A stretch of DNA of 64,000 nucleotides, taken from positions 1 through 64,000 of the forward strand of contig JBBQAO010000009.1 in the NCBI GenBank assembly GCA_038316355.1. The letters are read 5' to 3'. The translations under genes and the position numbers were made by a program. The notes under the pieces were generated by a model. It was given only the letters and a program-made list of their open reading frames with translations, was not told where the DNA came from and searched no databases. This DNA is from Ga0077527 sp038316355 (GTDB taxonomy: Bacteria; Pseudomonadota; Gammaproteobacteria; Burkholderiales; SG8-41). Shown piece by piece: positions 53,230 through 59,888 of this stretch; the stretch's first letter is position 1; each line of letters starts with the position of its first letter.

Positions 53230-54920
53230 TCTGCTTTTCCCTTGTCAGCGGCGCTGACTGATGTTGTCTGCGAGAATCTCAGAGCCACGTCAAGCGCATC
53301 CATGAACTCGTTGACTTTGATGGGTTTGGTGAGATAGTTGAAGAACCCGGCTTCGAGACCCCTCTCGACATCCCGCGGCACCGCATTGGCGCTCAGAGCG
53401 ACGATGGGGATATGCGCCGTTGCCGGGTCCGCCTGCAGGATTTTCATGGCTTCGATGCCGCTGATGCCGGGCAGATTGATGTCCATCAGAATCACCGCCG
53501 GCTGATGGGTCCGCGCAAACTCGATGCCGAGATTGCCGTCTGCCGCGCTCAGCAGGCGCAGATCCGGGCGACGCGCGATGAGTTGTTCGACCAGTTCCAG
53601 ATTGGCCGGATTGTCTTCCACATAAAGCAGGGTGTGCAGTGGTGCCCCGTCCAGCACCCGTGATTGCGCCAGCGCCGCGTGTTGTTCGGTTTCCGCTACA
53701 AACTGCGGCGCATGCGTCAAGTTCAATTCTATCCAGAATACGCTTCCCACTCCGACAGAGCTTTCGGCGCCGATGGTGCCTTCCATCAGTTCGACCAGCC
53801 GTTTGGTCACCACCAGACCGATGCCCGTACCTTCCTCAGCGCCGGTCTCCTTGCCGAGACGATTGAACGGCTGGAACAGCAGTGCGAGCTGTTCCGGGGA
53901 CAGTCCCACACCGGTGTCCCGTACCGAAATGCGAATGGCATCCGCAGAGCGCACAGCGTATTCCACCGCAACCGTGCCGTTCGGCTTGTTGTACTTGATG
54001 GCGTTGAACAGCAGGTTGATCAGAATCTGCTTGACCCGGGTCCGGTCGGCCATGACAAAGTAGGGAACGTCAAAACGCGGAAATGTCATGCTGATGCCGC
54101 GTTTCTGTGCTTGGGGTTCGATCATCGCCTGGCATTCGAGCATGACCTCGACCAGGGAGACGGGCTCCCGCGAAAGGATCACCTTGCCCGATTCGATCAG
54201 TGCGAGATCGAGAATTTCATTGATCAGTTCCAGCAGGTACCAGCCGGCCTTGAGGATCTGGTCGAGGTTGCGCTTCTGGGAGGGCGTCGGCGAGGGGGCC
54301 CCGGATTCCATGAGCTGGGCAAAGCCGAGGATCGCATTCAGCGGCGTACGCAATTCATGGCTCATGGCGGAGAGAAAATCCGTTTTTGCGCGGTTGGCCT
54401 GTTCCGCGGCGACCATGGCCTTGTTCAGTTCCGATTCAACGCGCTTGCGCACCGAATTGTCGCTGCCGATCAGCAGATAGCCGATGATGTCGCCAAAGTC
54501 GTCGCGCAGCGCCGTGATCGATACGATGGCCGGAAAGCGGCGGCCATCCTTGCAGATATAGGTCAGTTCATAGTTGTCATCAATTTCACGTGAAGCCTTG
54601 AAAGCCAGTGCCTCGAAACCCGGCGCAATGGGGGTCGCCAGTTCGAGACTCAAGGCTTGGGCGTGCGCCATCACTTCCTGCGGGTCATGCAAATCGCTCG
54701 GGCTGATGCAGTTGACGACCTCGGCTGCCGTGTAGCCCAGCATGCGCTCGGCACCGACGTTGAACAACTGAATGATGCCTTTTTCGTCGGTGGCAATAAT
54801 CGAGAAATTGGCGCTGGTGAGGATCGCATACTGCAAGGCGCCCGCTTTGAGCGTGGTCTTTTGGCGCTGCACTGCGGCGGCGCTGTCGGCAAGGGGGGGG
54901 CTGTTTGCTGCTTCTGGCAT
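53226..54920 (-). CDS. Hybrid sensor histidine kinase (PAS-HisKA-HATPase-REC)
   Basis: A 564-residue soluble kinase. PAS domain about 30-150 (FSIIATDEKGIIQLFNVGAE), H-box LSAMSHELRTPLNAILGF, N-box LLFNAIKYN, G2 EGTGIGLVVTKRLVELM, and a C-terminal receiver with DINLPGISG and LTKPIK. No transmembrane segment. ATG 54920 gives MPEAANSPP; the frame is open a further 109 codons upstream but that part is low in domain content and Arg/Trp rich. Divergent from the secreted protein gene across 283 bp. Confidence 0.9.
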   Translation of the reverse strand: MPEAANSPPLADSAAAVQRQKTTLKAGALQYAILTSANFSIIATDEKGIIQLFNVGAERMLGYTAAEVVNCISPSDLHDPQEVMAHAQALSLELATPIAPGFEALAFKASREIDDNYELTYICKDGRRFPAIVSITALRDDFGDIIGYLLIGSDNSVRKRVESELNKAMVAAEQANRAKTDFLSAMSHELRTPLNAILGFAQLMESGAPSPTPSQKRNLDQILKAGWYLLELINEILDLALIESGKVILSREPVSLVEVMLECQAMIEPQAQKRGISMTFPRFDVPYFVMADRTRVKQILINLLFNAIKYNKPNGTVAVEYAVRSADAIRISVRDTGVGLSPEQLALLFQPFNRLGKETGAEEGTGIGLVVTKRLVELMEGTIGAESSVGVGSVFWIELNLTHAPQFVAETEQHAALAQSRVLDGAPLHTLLYVEDNPANLELVEQLIARRPDLRLLSAADGNLGIEFARTHQPAVILMDINLPGISGIEAMKILQADPATAHIPIVALSANAVPRDVERGLEAGFFNYLTKPIKVNEFMDALDVALRFSQTTSVSAADKGKAE

Positions 54921-55042
54921 GGCTTGTTTTTGTGAAAAGTGACCTCCAATCCAGAGGCGGAACTGTTTTTGTGCGGCTGCCTGCCGGGGATCACCATGGC
55001 ACCCCGTCTGCAACTGCCGGAAAAAACGGCGCTTCCACGCAA

Positions 55043-55059
55043 ACAACCATAATTGTTGT
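55043..55059. promoter_or_regulatory. Palindrome in the divergent kinase/secreted-protein region
   Basis: ACAAC-CATAATT-GTTGT, a 5-7-5 inverted repeat in the middle of the 54921-55203 intergenic region. Size and AT-rich spacer suit a dimeric regulator, possibly the operon's own Crp/Fnr protein. Only a candidate. Confidence 0.3.
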
Positions 55060-55203
55060 CTTGTTTCGGCGCTCCATCTGTACGCTGGCACACATATGGC
55101 AGTCCGGACCGGCGATTTTCGGCGTTTAACCCCGATCCGCTGTGGCTGGCGTTTACAGCAGGGTTGCGGGTCTTCCGCACACCACCACAATGAAGGAGCG
55201 CCC

Positions 55204-56043
55204 ATGAAACGCCTGATTACCGTTGCGGCCGCGCTGGCCGCCTGCACCCTGTCATTGCCCGCTGCGGCGGTGGGCAGTATCGCCGATATCGTGATTCACG
55301 ACCGTGCCCAGAACCGCACGCTGCCGGTCCATGTCCACGAAGGGCGGCATTATGTCGTCGGTCATCCCGGCAATGAGTATGAGGTTCGCCTGCGCAACCG
55401 GCAACTGGGCGACATCCTGACCGTGGTTTCGGTGGACGGGGTGGACGTGATCACCGGCGACACCGCCGACTGGGGGCAAAGCGGTTATGTGCTTGGTTCG
55501 CAACAAGGTTTTGGTGTCAAAGGCTGGCGCAAAAGCCTGGATCGTACCGCTGCGTTTTATTTCACGGCGCTGCCCGATTCCTATGCCGCGCGCACCGGAC
55601 GTCCCGACCATGTCGGCGTGATCGGTGTTGCGGTATTTCGCAAAAAAGCGGAACCGGTGGTGCAGTATTTACCGCCGCGGCTGGCTCGCAACGTGGTGGA
55701 AGCCGAAGCACCAGCACCTTCGGCGATGGCCGAAGATCGTAGTGCCGCCGGCTCTGCGCATGATGCAGCCAGCGGGGTCGGTGCGTCTGCACGCGCCGAG
55801 GCGCCGGCCAGTGCCGCGAAAAAATCCGCTCGTCTCGGTACCGGCCACGGTCGCAGCGAAACTTCGGTGGTGACGTACACCGAATTCGAACGCGCCACCG
55901 CAACACCGGCCGAGATCATCACTATTTACTACGACAGTTACCGCAATCTGGTGGCGCAGGGCGTGATCCGCGCGCCGTCGCTGGCGCGGCCGGATCCTTT
56001 CCCCGCGCCGTTTCCGGCGCGTTTTGCGCCCGACCCACGTTGA
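55204..56043 (+). CDS. Secreted protein of unknown function
   Basis: A 279-residue protein with a signal peptide (about 1-22, ending LPAAAVGS). Residues 25-150 form a beta-rich domain (YEVRLRNRQLGDILTVVSV, VLGSQQGFGVKGWRKSLD, PDHVGVIGVAVFRKK); the middle (155-215) is a low-complexity Ala/Ser linker; the end has VVTYTEFERATATPAEIITI. No family recognised with confidence. GAAGGAG precedes ATG 55204. It precedes the sigma/anti-sigma pair and may be part of that envelope response. Confidence 0.75.
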   Translation: MKRLITVAAALAACTLSLPAAAVGSIADIVIHDRAQNRTLPVHVHEGRHYVVGHPGNEYEVRLRNRQLGDILTVVSVDGVDVITGDTADWGQSGYVLGSQQGFGVKGWRKSLDRTAAFYFTALPDSYAARTGRPDHVGVIGVAVFRKKAEPVVQYLPPRLARNVVEAEAPAPSAMAEDRSAAGSAHDAASGVGASARAEAPASAAKKSARLGTGHGRSETSVVTYTEFERATATPAEIITIYYDSYRNLVAQGVIRAPSLARPDPFPAPFPARFAPDPR

Positions 56044-56091
56044 TTTGACCCACGTTGATCTCCCCCGCGTTGATTTCAGCGTCGTTGATTC
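56032..56091 (+). repeat. 15-bp degenerate tandem repeat, four copies, before the ECF sigma gene
   Basis: GACCCACGTTGATTT, GACCCACGTTGATCT, CCCCCGCGTTGATTT, CAGCGTCGTTGATTC (56032-56091). All four keep CGTTGAT. The first copy overlaps the stop codon of the secreted-protein gene; the array ends 67 bp before the sigma-factor ATG. Confidence 0.85.
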
Positions 56092-56158
56092 CATGGTGGA
56101 TGCAGTACTACAGCCGGGTTGCCGGTATGCGGAGGCTTCTGCATACTGGCACCCCGTT

Positions 56159-56722
56159 ATGTCTACGGATACCGACGCCACCGATGAAGCACTGATGCTC
56201 GGTTATCGCGATGGCGATGCGGCAGCCTTTGATGTGCTCTACAGCCGCCACAAAGGCGGCATTTACCGTTATCTGCTGCGCCAGTGCCGCAACGCGGCGC
56301 AGGCCGACGAACTGTTCCAGGATGTGTGGATGAATCTGATCCGCGGCCGCGCCGGGTATAAGGCGCAGGCGAAATTTTCGACTTGGCTCTACCGGATAGC
56401 CCATAACCGGCTGATGGACCACTTTCGCCGTGACGATGCCGCTGTATCGCTGGATGACGAGTCGGTGTCGGTCGATGAGCCGGTGGCGCCGCGCAGTGTT
56501 GAGCCGGAAGTCAGTGCGACGTCCCGGCAACAGGCGGCGCAACTGCTGGCTTTGCTCGATGATTTGCCGGAAGAACAGCGCGAGGCTTTTGTGCTGCAGC
56601 AGGAGGGCGGACTGAGCATTGAGGAAATTGCTGCCGCCACCGGCGTCAACCGTGAAACGGCGAAAAGCCGCCTGCGTTATGCGCTGGCGAAACTGCGGCA
56701 GGGGATGCAGGCATGGCAATGA
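56159..56722 (+). CDS. ECF-type RNA polymerase sigma factor
   Basis: A 187-residue sigma-70 factor: region 2 (AAFDVLYSRHKGGIYRYLLR, ADELFQDVWMNLIRG, FSTWLYRIAHNRLMDHFR) and region 4 (LLDDLPEEQREAFVLQQEGG, AAATGVNRETAKSRLRYAL). ATG 56159 gives MSTDTDATDEALM; the frame is open further upstream through the repeats. No clear ribosome site. It overlaps the next gene by ten bases, a sigma/anti-sigma arrangement. Confidence 0.9.
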   Translation: MSTDTDATDEALMLGYRDGDAAAFDVLYSRHKGGIYRYLLRQCRNAAQADELFQDVWMNLIRGRAGYKAQAKFSTWLYRIAHNRLMDHFRRDDAAVSLDDESVSVDEPVAPRSVEPEVSATSRQQAAQLLALLDDLPEEQREAFVLQQEGGLSIEEIAAATGVNRETAKSRLRYALAKLRQGMQAWQ

Positions 56723-57552
56723 CCCCGGGGCCTGACAAAGTCGATATCGAAAACGATCTGCAACTGGCGGCGATGTATCGCGCCGGCGCAGATGCCGCGC
56801 CGCCGGCACACTTGGACGACGCGATCCGCGCTGCGGCACGGCGCGAGGTGGCCGCGGGTCCGCGTCGTGCCGGCGCCCGTCGCTGGGCGCTGCCGGTTTC
56901 GCTGGCTGCGGTGCTGGTGCTGTCGGTCAGCGCGGTGACGATGATGCGCGAACAGGGGGCCGATCGTCCAGATTCGATGATTTCGCCGCCGGAAGCCCCG
57001 ACCATGACTCCGCCACGTGAGATTGCACAGCCACCAGTCACGGCTGCGGCGGAAACCACGCCCAAACGCCGGTCGGTCACGTCGCCGCCGGTTACGGCGG
57101 CGGATGCACCCGCCGCGCAGGCCGGACCACCGGTGCCAGCGCAGGCAATGTCCGGTCGCGTTGCCGAAGCGGAGCGGGCTGTGCCCGAATCCCGCGCCAA
57201 AGCTGCTGCGGCTGAATCCAATCGCACCGAAGCACCGGTTGCCGCCAGCCGTGACTACACGGTATCGCAGCCGCTGCTGCGGTCTGCGCCGGCGTCGATG
57301 GCCGCAGAAATGTCGGACGGTGCTGGCGCATCGGCATCGGCCAAAGCCGCTGCACCGGCACCGGCCGCTGCCCTGTCGGCGGTCCCGGCAAGGGGCGCGC
57401 TGTGGCAGGACTTGCTCAGGGAACCGCCGGAAAAATGGATCCAGCGCATCGCTGAGTTGCGCCGCACCGGCAAAACAGCCGATGCCGATACGCTGGCGGC
57501 CGAGTTCCGCCGGCGTTTTCCGGATCAGCGGCTACCGGATGAGGCGCGCTGA
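56713..57552 (+). CDS. Probable anti-sigma factor, single-pass membrane protein
   Basis: A 279-residue protein: a cytoplasmic part (about 1-60, LAAMYRAGADAAPPAHLDDA), one transmembrane helix (about 62-80, WALPVSLAAVLVLSVSAV), a long Pro/Ala/Thr-rich periplasmic linker (85-225) and a small helical C-terminus (EKWIQRIAELRRTGKTADAD). The position and 10-bp overlap with the sigma gene support an anti-sigma role; there is no zinc motif. Confidence 0.75.
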   Translation: MAMTPGPDKVDIENDLQLAAMYRAGADAAPPAHLDDAIRAAARREVAAGPRRAGARRWALPVSLAAVLVLSVSAVTMMREQGADRPDSMISPPEAPTMTPPREIAQPPVTAAAETTPKRRSVTSPPVTAADAPAAQAGPPVPAQAMSGRVAEAERAVPESRAKAAAAESNRTEAPVAASRDYTVSQPLLRSAPASMAAEMSDGAGASASAKAAAPAPAAALSAVPARGALWQDLLREPPEKWIQRIAELRRTGKTADADTLAAEFRRRFPDQRLPDEAR

Positions 57553-57555
57553 GAG

Positions 57556-57744
57556 ATGACGGCCGGTCTCGACTCCAAACCGGAAAAACCGCCGGCCCCC
57601 GAACCCTGGGAGTGCTGCCAGAGCGGTTGCGAGCCCTGTGTTTATGATCGGTATTGGGAAGCGCTCACTGACTACGAAGCCGCGCTCCGGACCTGGGAGG
57701 CACGCCAGGCCGAAGCGCTGCCTGATCCCCAAGACGAACTATAA
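57556..57744 (+). CDS. Oxidoreductase-like domain small protein
   Basis: A 62-residue protein with PAPEPWECCQSGCEPCVYDRYWE and ALRTWEARQAE, the Oxidored-like N-terminal domain. Four cysteines in CCxSGCxPC probably bind a metal or cluster. Function unknown. It follows the anti-sigma gene by three bases. Confidence 0.85.
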   Translation: MTAGLDSKPEKPPAPEPWECCQSGCEPCVYDRYWEALTDYEAALRTWEARQAEALPDPQDEL

Positions 57745-57995
57745 GTGATTGTTTTTATTAATTTTTTAAACAAGAGTTGGTGCCATTCTGCGCTTGTGTC
57801 CGGCAGCAATGAACTCTTTGCCGCAGTGCAGTTCAAATCCCTGCCATTTGCCCGGTTTAACCCCGGGTGCGACGCCTGAAAATACTTAAATTCTTTTATA
57901 AACAAAGAGTTATATTTTTGTTGCGTTGCAACGCGTGTTGCCGTTACACTCCGCCCCCGGCCGTTTTCCCGACTTGATGAAAATCGGTGACAGGG
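57745..57995 (+). other. AT-rich non-coding region with AACTCTTTG/CAAAGAGTT repeats
   Basis: No gene seen. AAACAAGAGTT (57768-57778) and AAACAAAGAGTT (57900-57911) are near-direct repeats, and AACTCTTTG (57812-57820) is the exact complement of CAAAGAGTT (57903-57911). A short GTTGC-GTT-GCAAC hairpin and a TTGCGT...TACACT pair near 57920-57950 could be a second promoter. It is much richer in A and T than its surroundings. Confidence 0.5.
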
Positions 57996-58061
57996 TTGCG
58001 GTCCATGGCTTGAACACCTAGAATTGGCCAGTTTTTTTGAGTAGCCCACAACCTGTAGTGG
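57996..58061 (+). promoter_or_regulatory. Promoter/operator of the lytic transglycosylase, matching the nrdA layout
   Basis: TTGCGG (57996-58001), 17 bp, TAGAATTGG (58019-58027), then CCACAACCTGTAGTGG (58046-58061). Every spacing equals that of the nrdA promoter: 17 bp between hexamers and 27 bp from the -10 to the palindrome. The palindrome differs from the nrdA one at two inner positions. Confidence 0.65.
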
Positions 58062-58168
58062 TTTTAGGCTGACCGCAGTCTTAAGGAGACACCGTTACCG
58101 TAGCGAGGTAACACCAGCACAAAGGCGTCCCGCCCGAGGCAGGCGCCACTCCCCAAAGGAGGTTTTGC
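58031..58168 (+). ncRNA. Structured 5' leader of the lytic transglycosylase gene
   Basis: From the predicted start to the ATG there are about 138 nt. Helices seen by eye: AGCC/GGCU enclosing CCAC/GUGG (58043-58070); GUUACC-GUAGCGA-GGUAAC (58093-58111); GGCG...CGCC with inner GCC/GGC (58123-58146); and GGAG (58085-58088)/CUCC (58149-58152) closing the last two into a possible three-way junction just before the ribosome site AAAGGAGG. It matches no riboswitch class I can name. Confidence 0.4.
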
Positions 58169-58936
58169 ATGTACGCAAAATCGATTTCAGAAATACCCCC
58201 CGAAATATCCACCCAAGTTCGGGCCGCGGCAGCGCCGCACTGGACCCGCAAGATGGTCACCCTGGCGATGCTGATTGCCAGTTTCTCCGCCCTGGCCCTG
58301 CTGCTCCACGAACGTTACGGCGCCCACTGGCTGCAATCCGCATATGCCGCCATGGAGAGCGAAGCCAAGGCCGTGTCCGATCGCGTGCTGCCGCAGCCCG
58401 CGCCGGCCGTGCACCCGGACGCCGCCCGGCATGAGGCGTTGGCCGAGTTCCTGGCCAAGCGCTACAAGGTATCCCAGGACGTGACGCTGGAGTTCGTGCA
58501 GATCGCCCATGCCGAAGCTGGCCAGGTGAATCTGGACCCACTGCTGATCATGGCGGTGATTGCCGTCGAGTCGCGCTATAACCCGATCGCTGAAAGCGGC
58601 GTCGGCGCCAAGGGCCTGATGCAGATCATCCCGAAATTCCATGGCGACAAGCTGGCTGAGTTTGGCGGCGAAAAAGCGGTGTTTGACCCGGAATCCAACA
58701 TCCGCGTCGGCACCCGCATCCTTCGCGAATATCTGTCCCGCACTGGCAACCTGAGCATTGCGCTGCAGATGTATGCCGGCGCCCTGGGCGACGATAACGA
58801 CACCTATACCAACAAGGTGTTGGGCGAAAAACAGCGCCTGCAGCGCGTCGTCGCCGCATTTGCCGAACCCGCGCCGGTACGGATGGCGCCGCAGCGCGTC
58901 GCCTCCCGGCGCATCGATTCCCTCCTCGGCGAATAA
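58169..58936 (+). CDS. Lytic transglycosylase, SLT domain, membrane anchored
   Basis: A 255-residue protein: N-terminal cytoplasmic stretch, one membrane segment (about 30-52, LAMLIASFSALALLLHE), then an SLT domain (about 110-215) with the catalytic Glu in VIAVESRYNPIAESGVGAKG, LMQIIPKFH and AGALGDDNDTY. It cleaves peptidoglycan from the inner-membrane side. A very strong AAAGGAGG precedes it. Long structured leader and nrdA-like promoter (separate entries). Confidence 0.9.
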   Translation: MYAKSISEIPPEISTQVRAAAAPHWTRKMVTLAMLIASFSALALLLHERYGAHWLQSAYAAMESEAKAVSDRVLPQPAPAVHPDAARHEALAEFLAKRYKVSQDVTLEFVQIAHAEAGQVNLDPLLIMAVIAVESRYNPIAESGVGAKGLMQIIPKFHGDKLAEFGGEKAVFDPESNIRVGTRILREYLSRTGNLSIALQMYAGALGDDNDTYTNKVLGEKQRLQRVVAAFAEPAPVRMAPQRVASRRIDSLLGE

Positions 58937-58963
58937 GCGCCGCTTTCCGCGGTTACCTGAGCG

Positions 58964-59335
58964 GTGGCCGCCATCCGTATTTCCTGGCCGACAGGATCGG
59001 TGATTGCCGATCTCCAACCGGGCGTCACTGTCGATAAGCTGCTGGCGATCCTGCCCTGTGTATCCAGCGTCAGCACCTGGGGGGAGGAGGTTTATTTCTC
59101 CCTGCCGGTAGCCGCCACGCTGGAACCCGGTGCGCGGCAGGTGGTGGATCCCGGCACGGTGTGTTTCTGGGTGGACGGCAGTGCGCTGGCGCTGCCCTGG
59201 GGGCGAACCCCCGCATCCCGCGGTGATGAATGCCGGCTGGTCTGTGCCTGCAACGTGCTGGGCCGCATCCGGGGTGACCCGGCGGTGCTGAAATCCGCCC
59301 GCGACGGCGAAACGATCCGCGTCGAAGCGCTGTAA
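58964..59335 (+). CDS. Cyclophilin-like fold protein
   Basis: A 123-residue beta-barrel-type protein: STWGEEVYFSLPV, VDPGTVCFWVDGSALALPWG and CNVLGRIRGDP match the small cyclophilin-like family that lacks proven prolyl isomerase activity. GTG 58964 start. No partner evident. Confidence 0.7.
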   Translation: MAAIRISWPTGSVIADLQPGVTVDKLLAILPCVSSVSTWGEEVYFSLPVAATLEPGARQVVDPGTVCFWVDGSALALPWGRTPASRGDECRLVCACNVLGRIRGDPAVLKSARDGETIRVEAL

Positions 59336-59359
59336 CAGCATCTGCGGCCTATAATCCCC

Positions 59360-59415
59360 GTAACGCAGGGCTCGTAATACAGGGTTCGTAACGCAGTGCT
59401 CGTAATACAGGGGGA
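59360..59415 (+). repeat. 14-bp tandem repeat, four copies in an A-B-A-B pattern, before the PhaM-like gene
   Basis: GTAACGCAGGGCTC, GTAATACAGGGTTC, GTAACGCAGTGCTC, GTAATACAGGGGGA (59360-59415). A perfect TATAAT lies immediately upstream (59350-59355), so the array spans the likely start site and leader; the last copy includes the ribosome site. Copies 1/3 and 2/4 are more alike, a doubled 28-bp unit. Confidence 0.85.
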
Positions 59416-59422
59416 AGCGACC

Positions 59423-59698
59423 ATGGCCGATCAAGACGTACCCAAAGACTTTTTTGAATTCATGCAGAAAATGTGGAACCCGATGGGATTTCCCATGCCG
59501 GGCATGATCGCGCCGACGATGAATGTCGAGGATCTGCAGAAAAAAATCGCTGAGCTGAAGGCGGTCGAAACCTGGCTGACCATGAACACCGGTTTTGTGC
59601 AGATGACCGTCAAGACGCTGGAGATGCAGAAGGCCGGACTGGAGAGTCTGCAGTCTGCGGGCAAGGCCGCAGCGGGTGAAAAAAGGGCGCCGGGTTAA
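59423..59698 (+). CDS. phaM: PhaM-like polyhydroxyalkanoate granule-associated protein, without the basic tail
   Basis: A 91-residue protein: DFFEFMQKMWNPMGFPMPGM, NVEDLQKKIAELKAVETWL and FVQMTVKTLEMQKAGLESLQ are typical of the PhaM N-terminal domain, which activates PHA synthase. Ralstonia PhaM continues into a Lys/Pro/Ala-rich DNA-binding tail; here the protein ends KRAPG just after it would start. ATG 59423. No pha synthase gene is in the window. Confidence 0.8.
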   Translation: MADQDVPKDFFEFMQKMWNPMGFPMPGMIAPTMNVEDLQKKIAELKAVETWLTMNTGFVQMTVKTLEMQKAGLESLQSAGKAAAGEKRAPG

Positions 59699-59722
59699 AG
59701 GCAGCTTTTTCTTGCGGGCGAT

Positions 59723-59802
59723 TTAAGCCCGCGCGTCGAGCGTCTTCGGATCAAGGAACGGTTTGTCACCCCTGATCTGGGTGCGATGCGTCAGGCGCCG
59801 CT
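59723..59802 (-). pseudogene. Duplicated 3' fragment of the neighbouring TauD-family gene
   Basis: These 80 bp repeat the last 80 bp of the dioxygenase gene (59889-59968) with about five mismatches, and encode LTHRTQIRGDKPFLDPKTL and so on to a stop. The catalytic parts are absent. The two copies are direct repeats 166 bp apart. Confidence 0.8.
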
Positions 59803-59888
59803 GCGCGGCACCTGCCCGATGCATCTTTTTAAATGTTGTGGCTGCGGCCTGACCCGTGCTGCGCCCGGGCCAGCCTCCGCCGCAACCG

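Noticed and set aside
58081..58168. Known riboswitch (c-di-AMP, guanidine, THF, cobalamin) before the transglycosylase
   Set aside because: The helices do not carry the conserved core motifs of these classes as I know them; kept only as an unnamed structured leader.
59360..59415. CRISPR-like array
   Set aside because: Units are contiguous 14-mers with no spacers, only four copies, and no cas genes nearby.
59714..59732. Terminator after the PhaM-like gene (GCGGGC/GCCCGC stem)
   Set aside because: No T-run on either strand after the stem, and part of it belongs to the duplicated dioxygenase tail.
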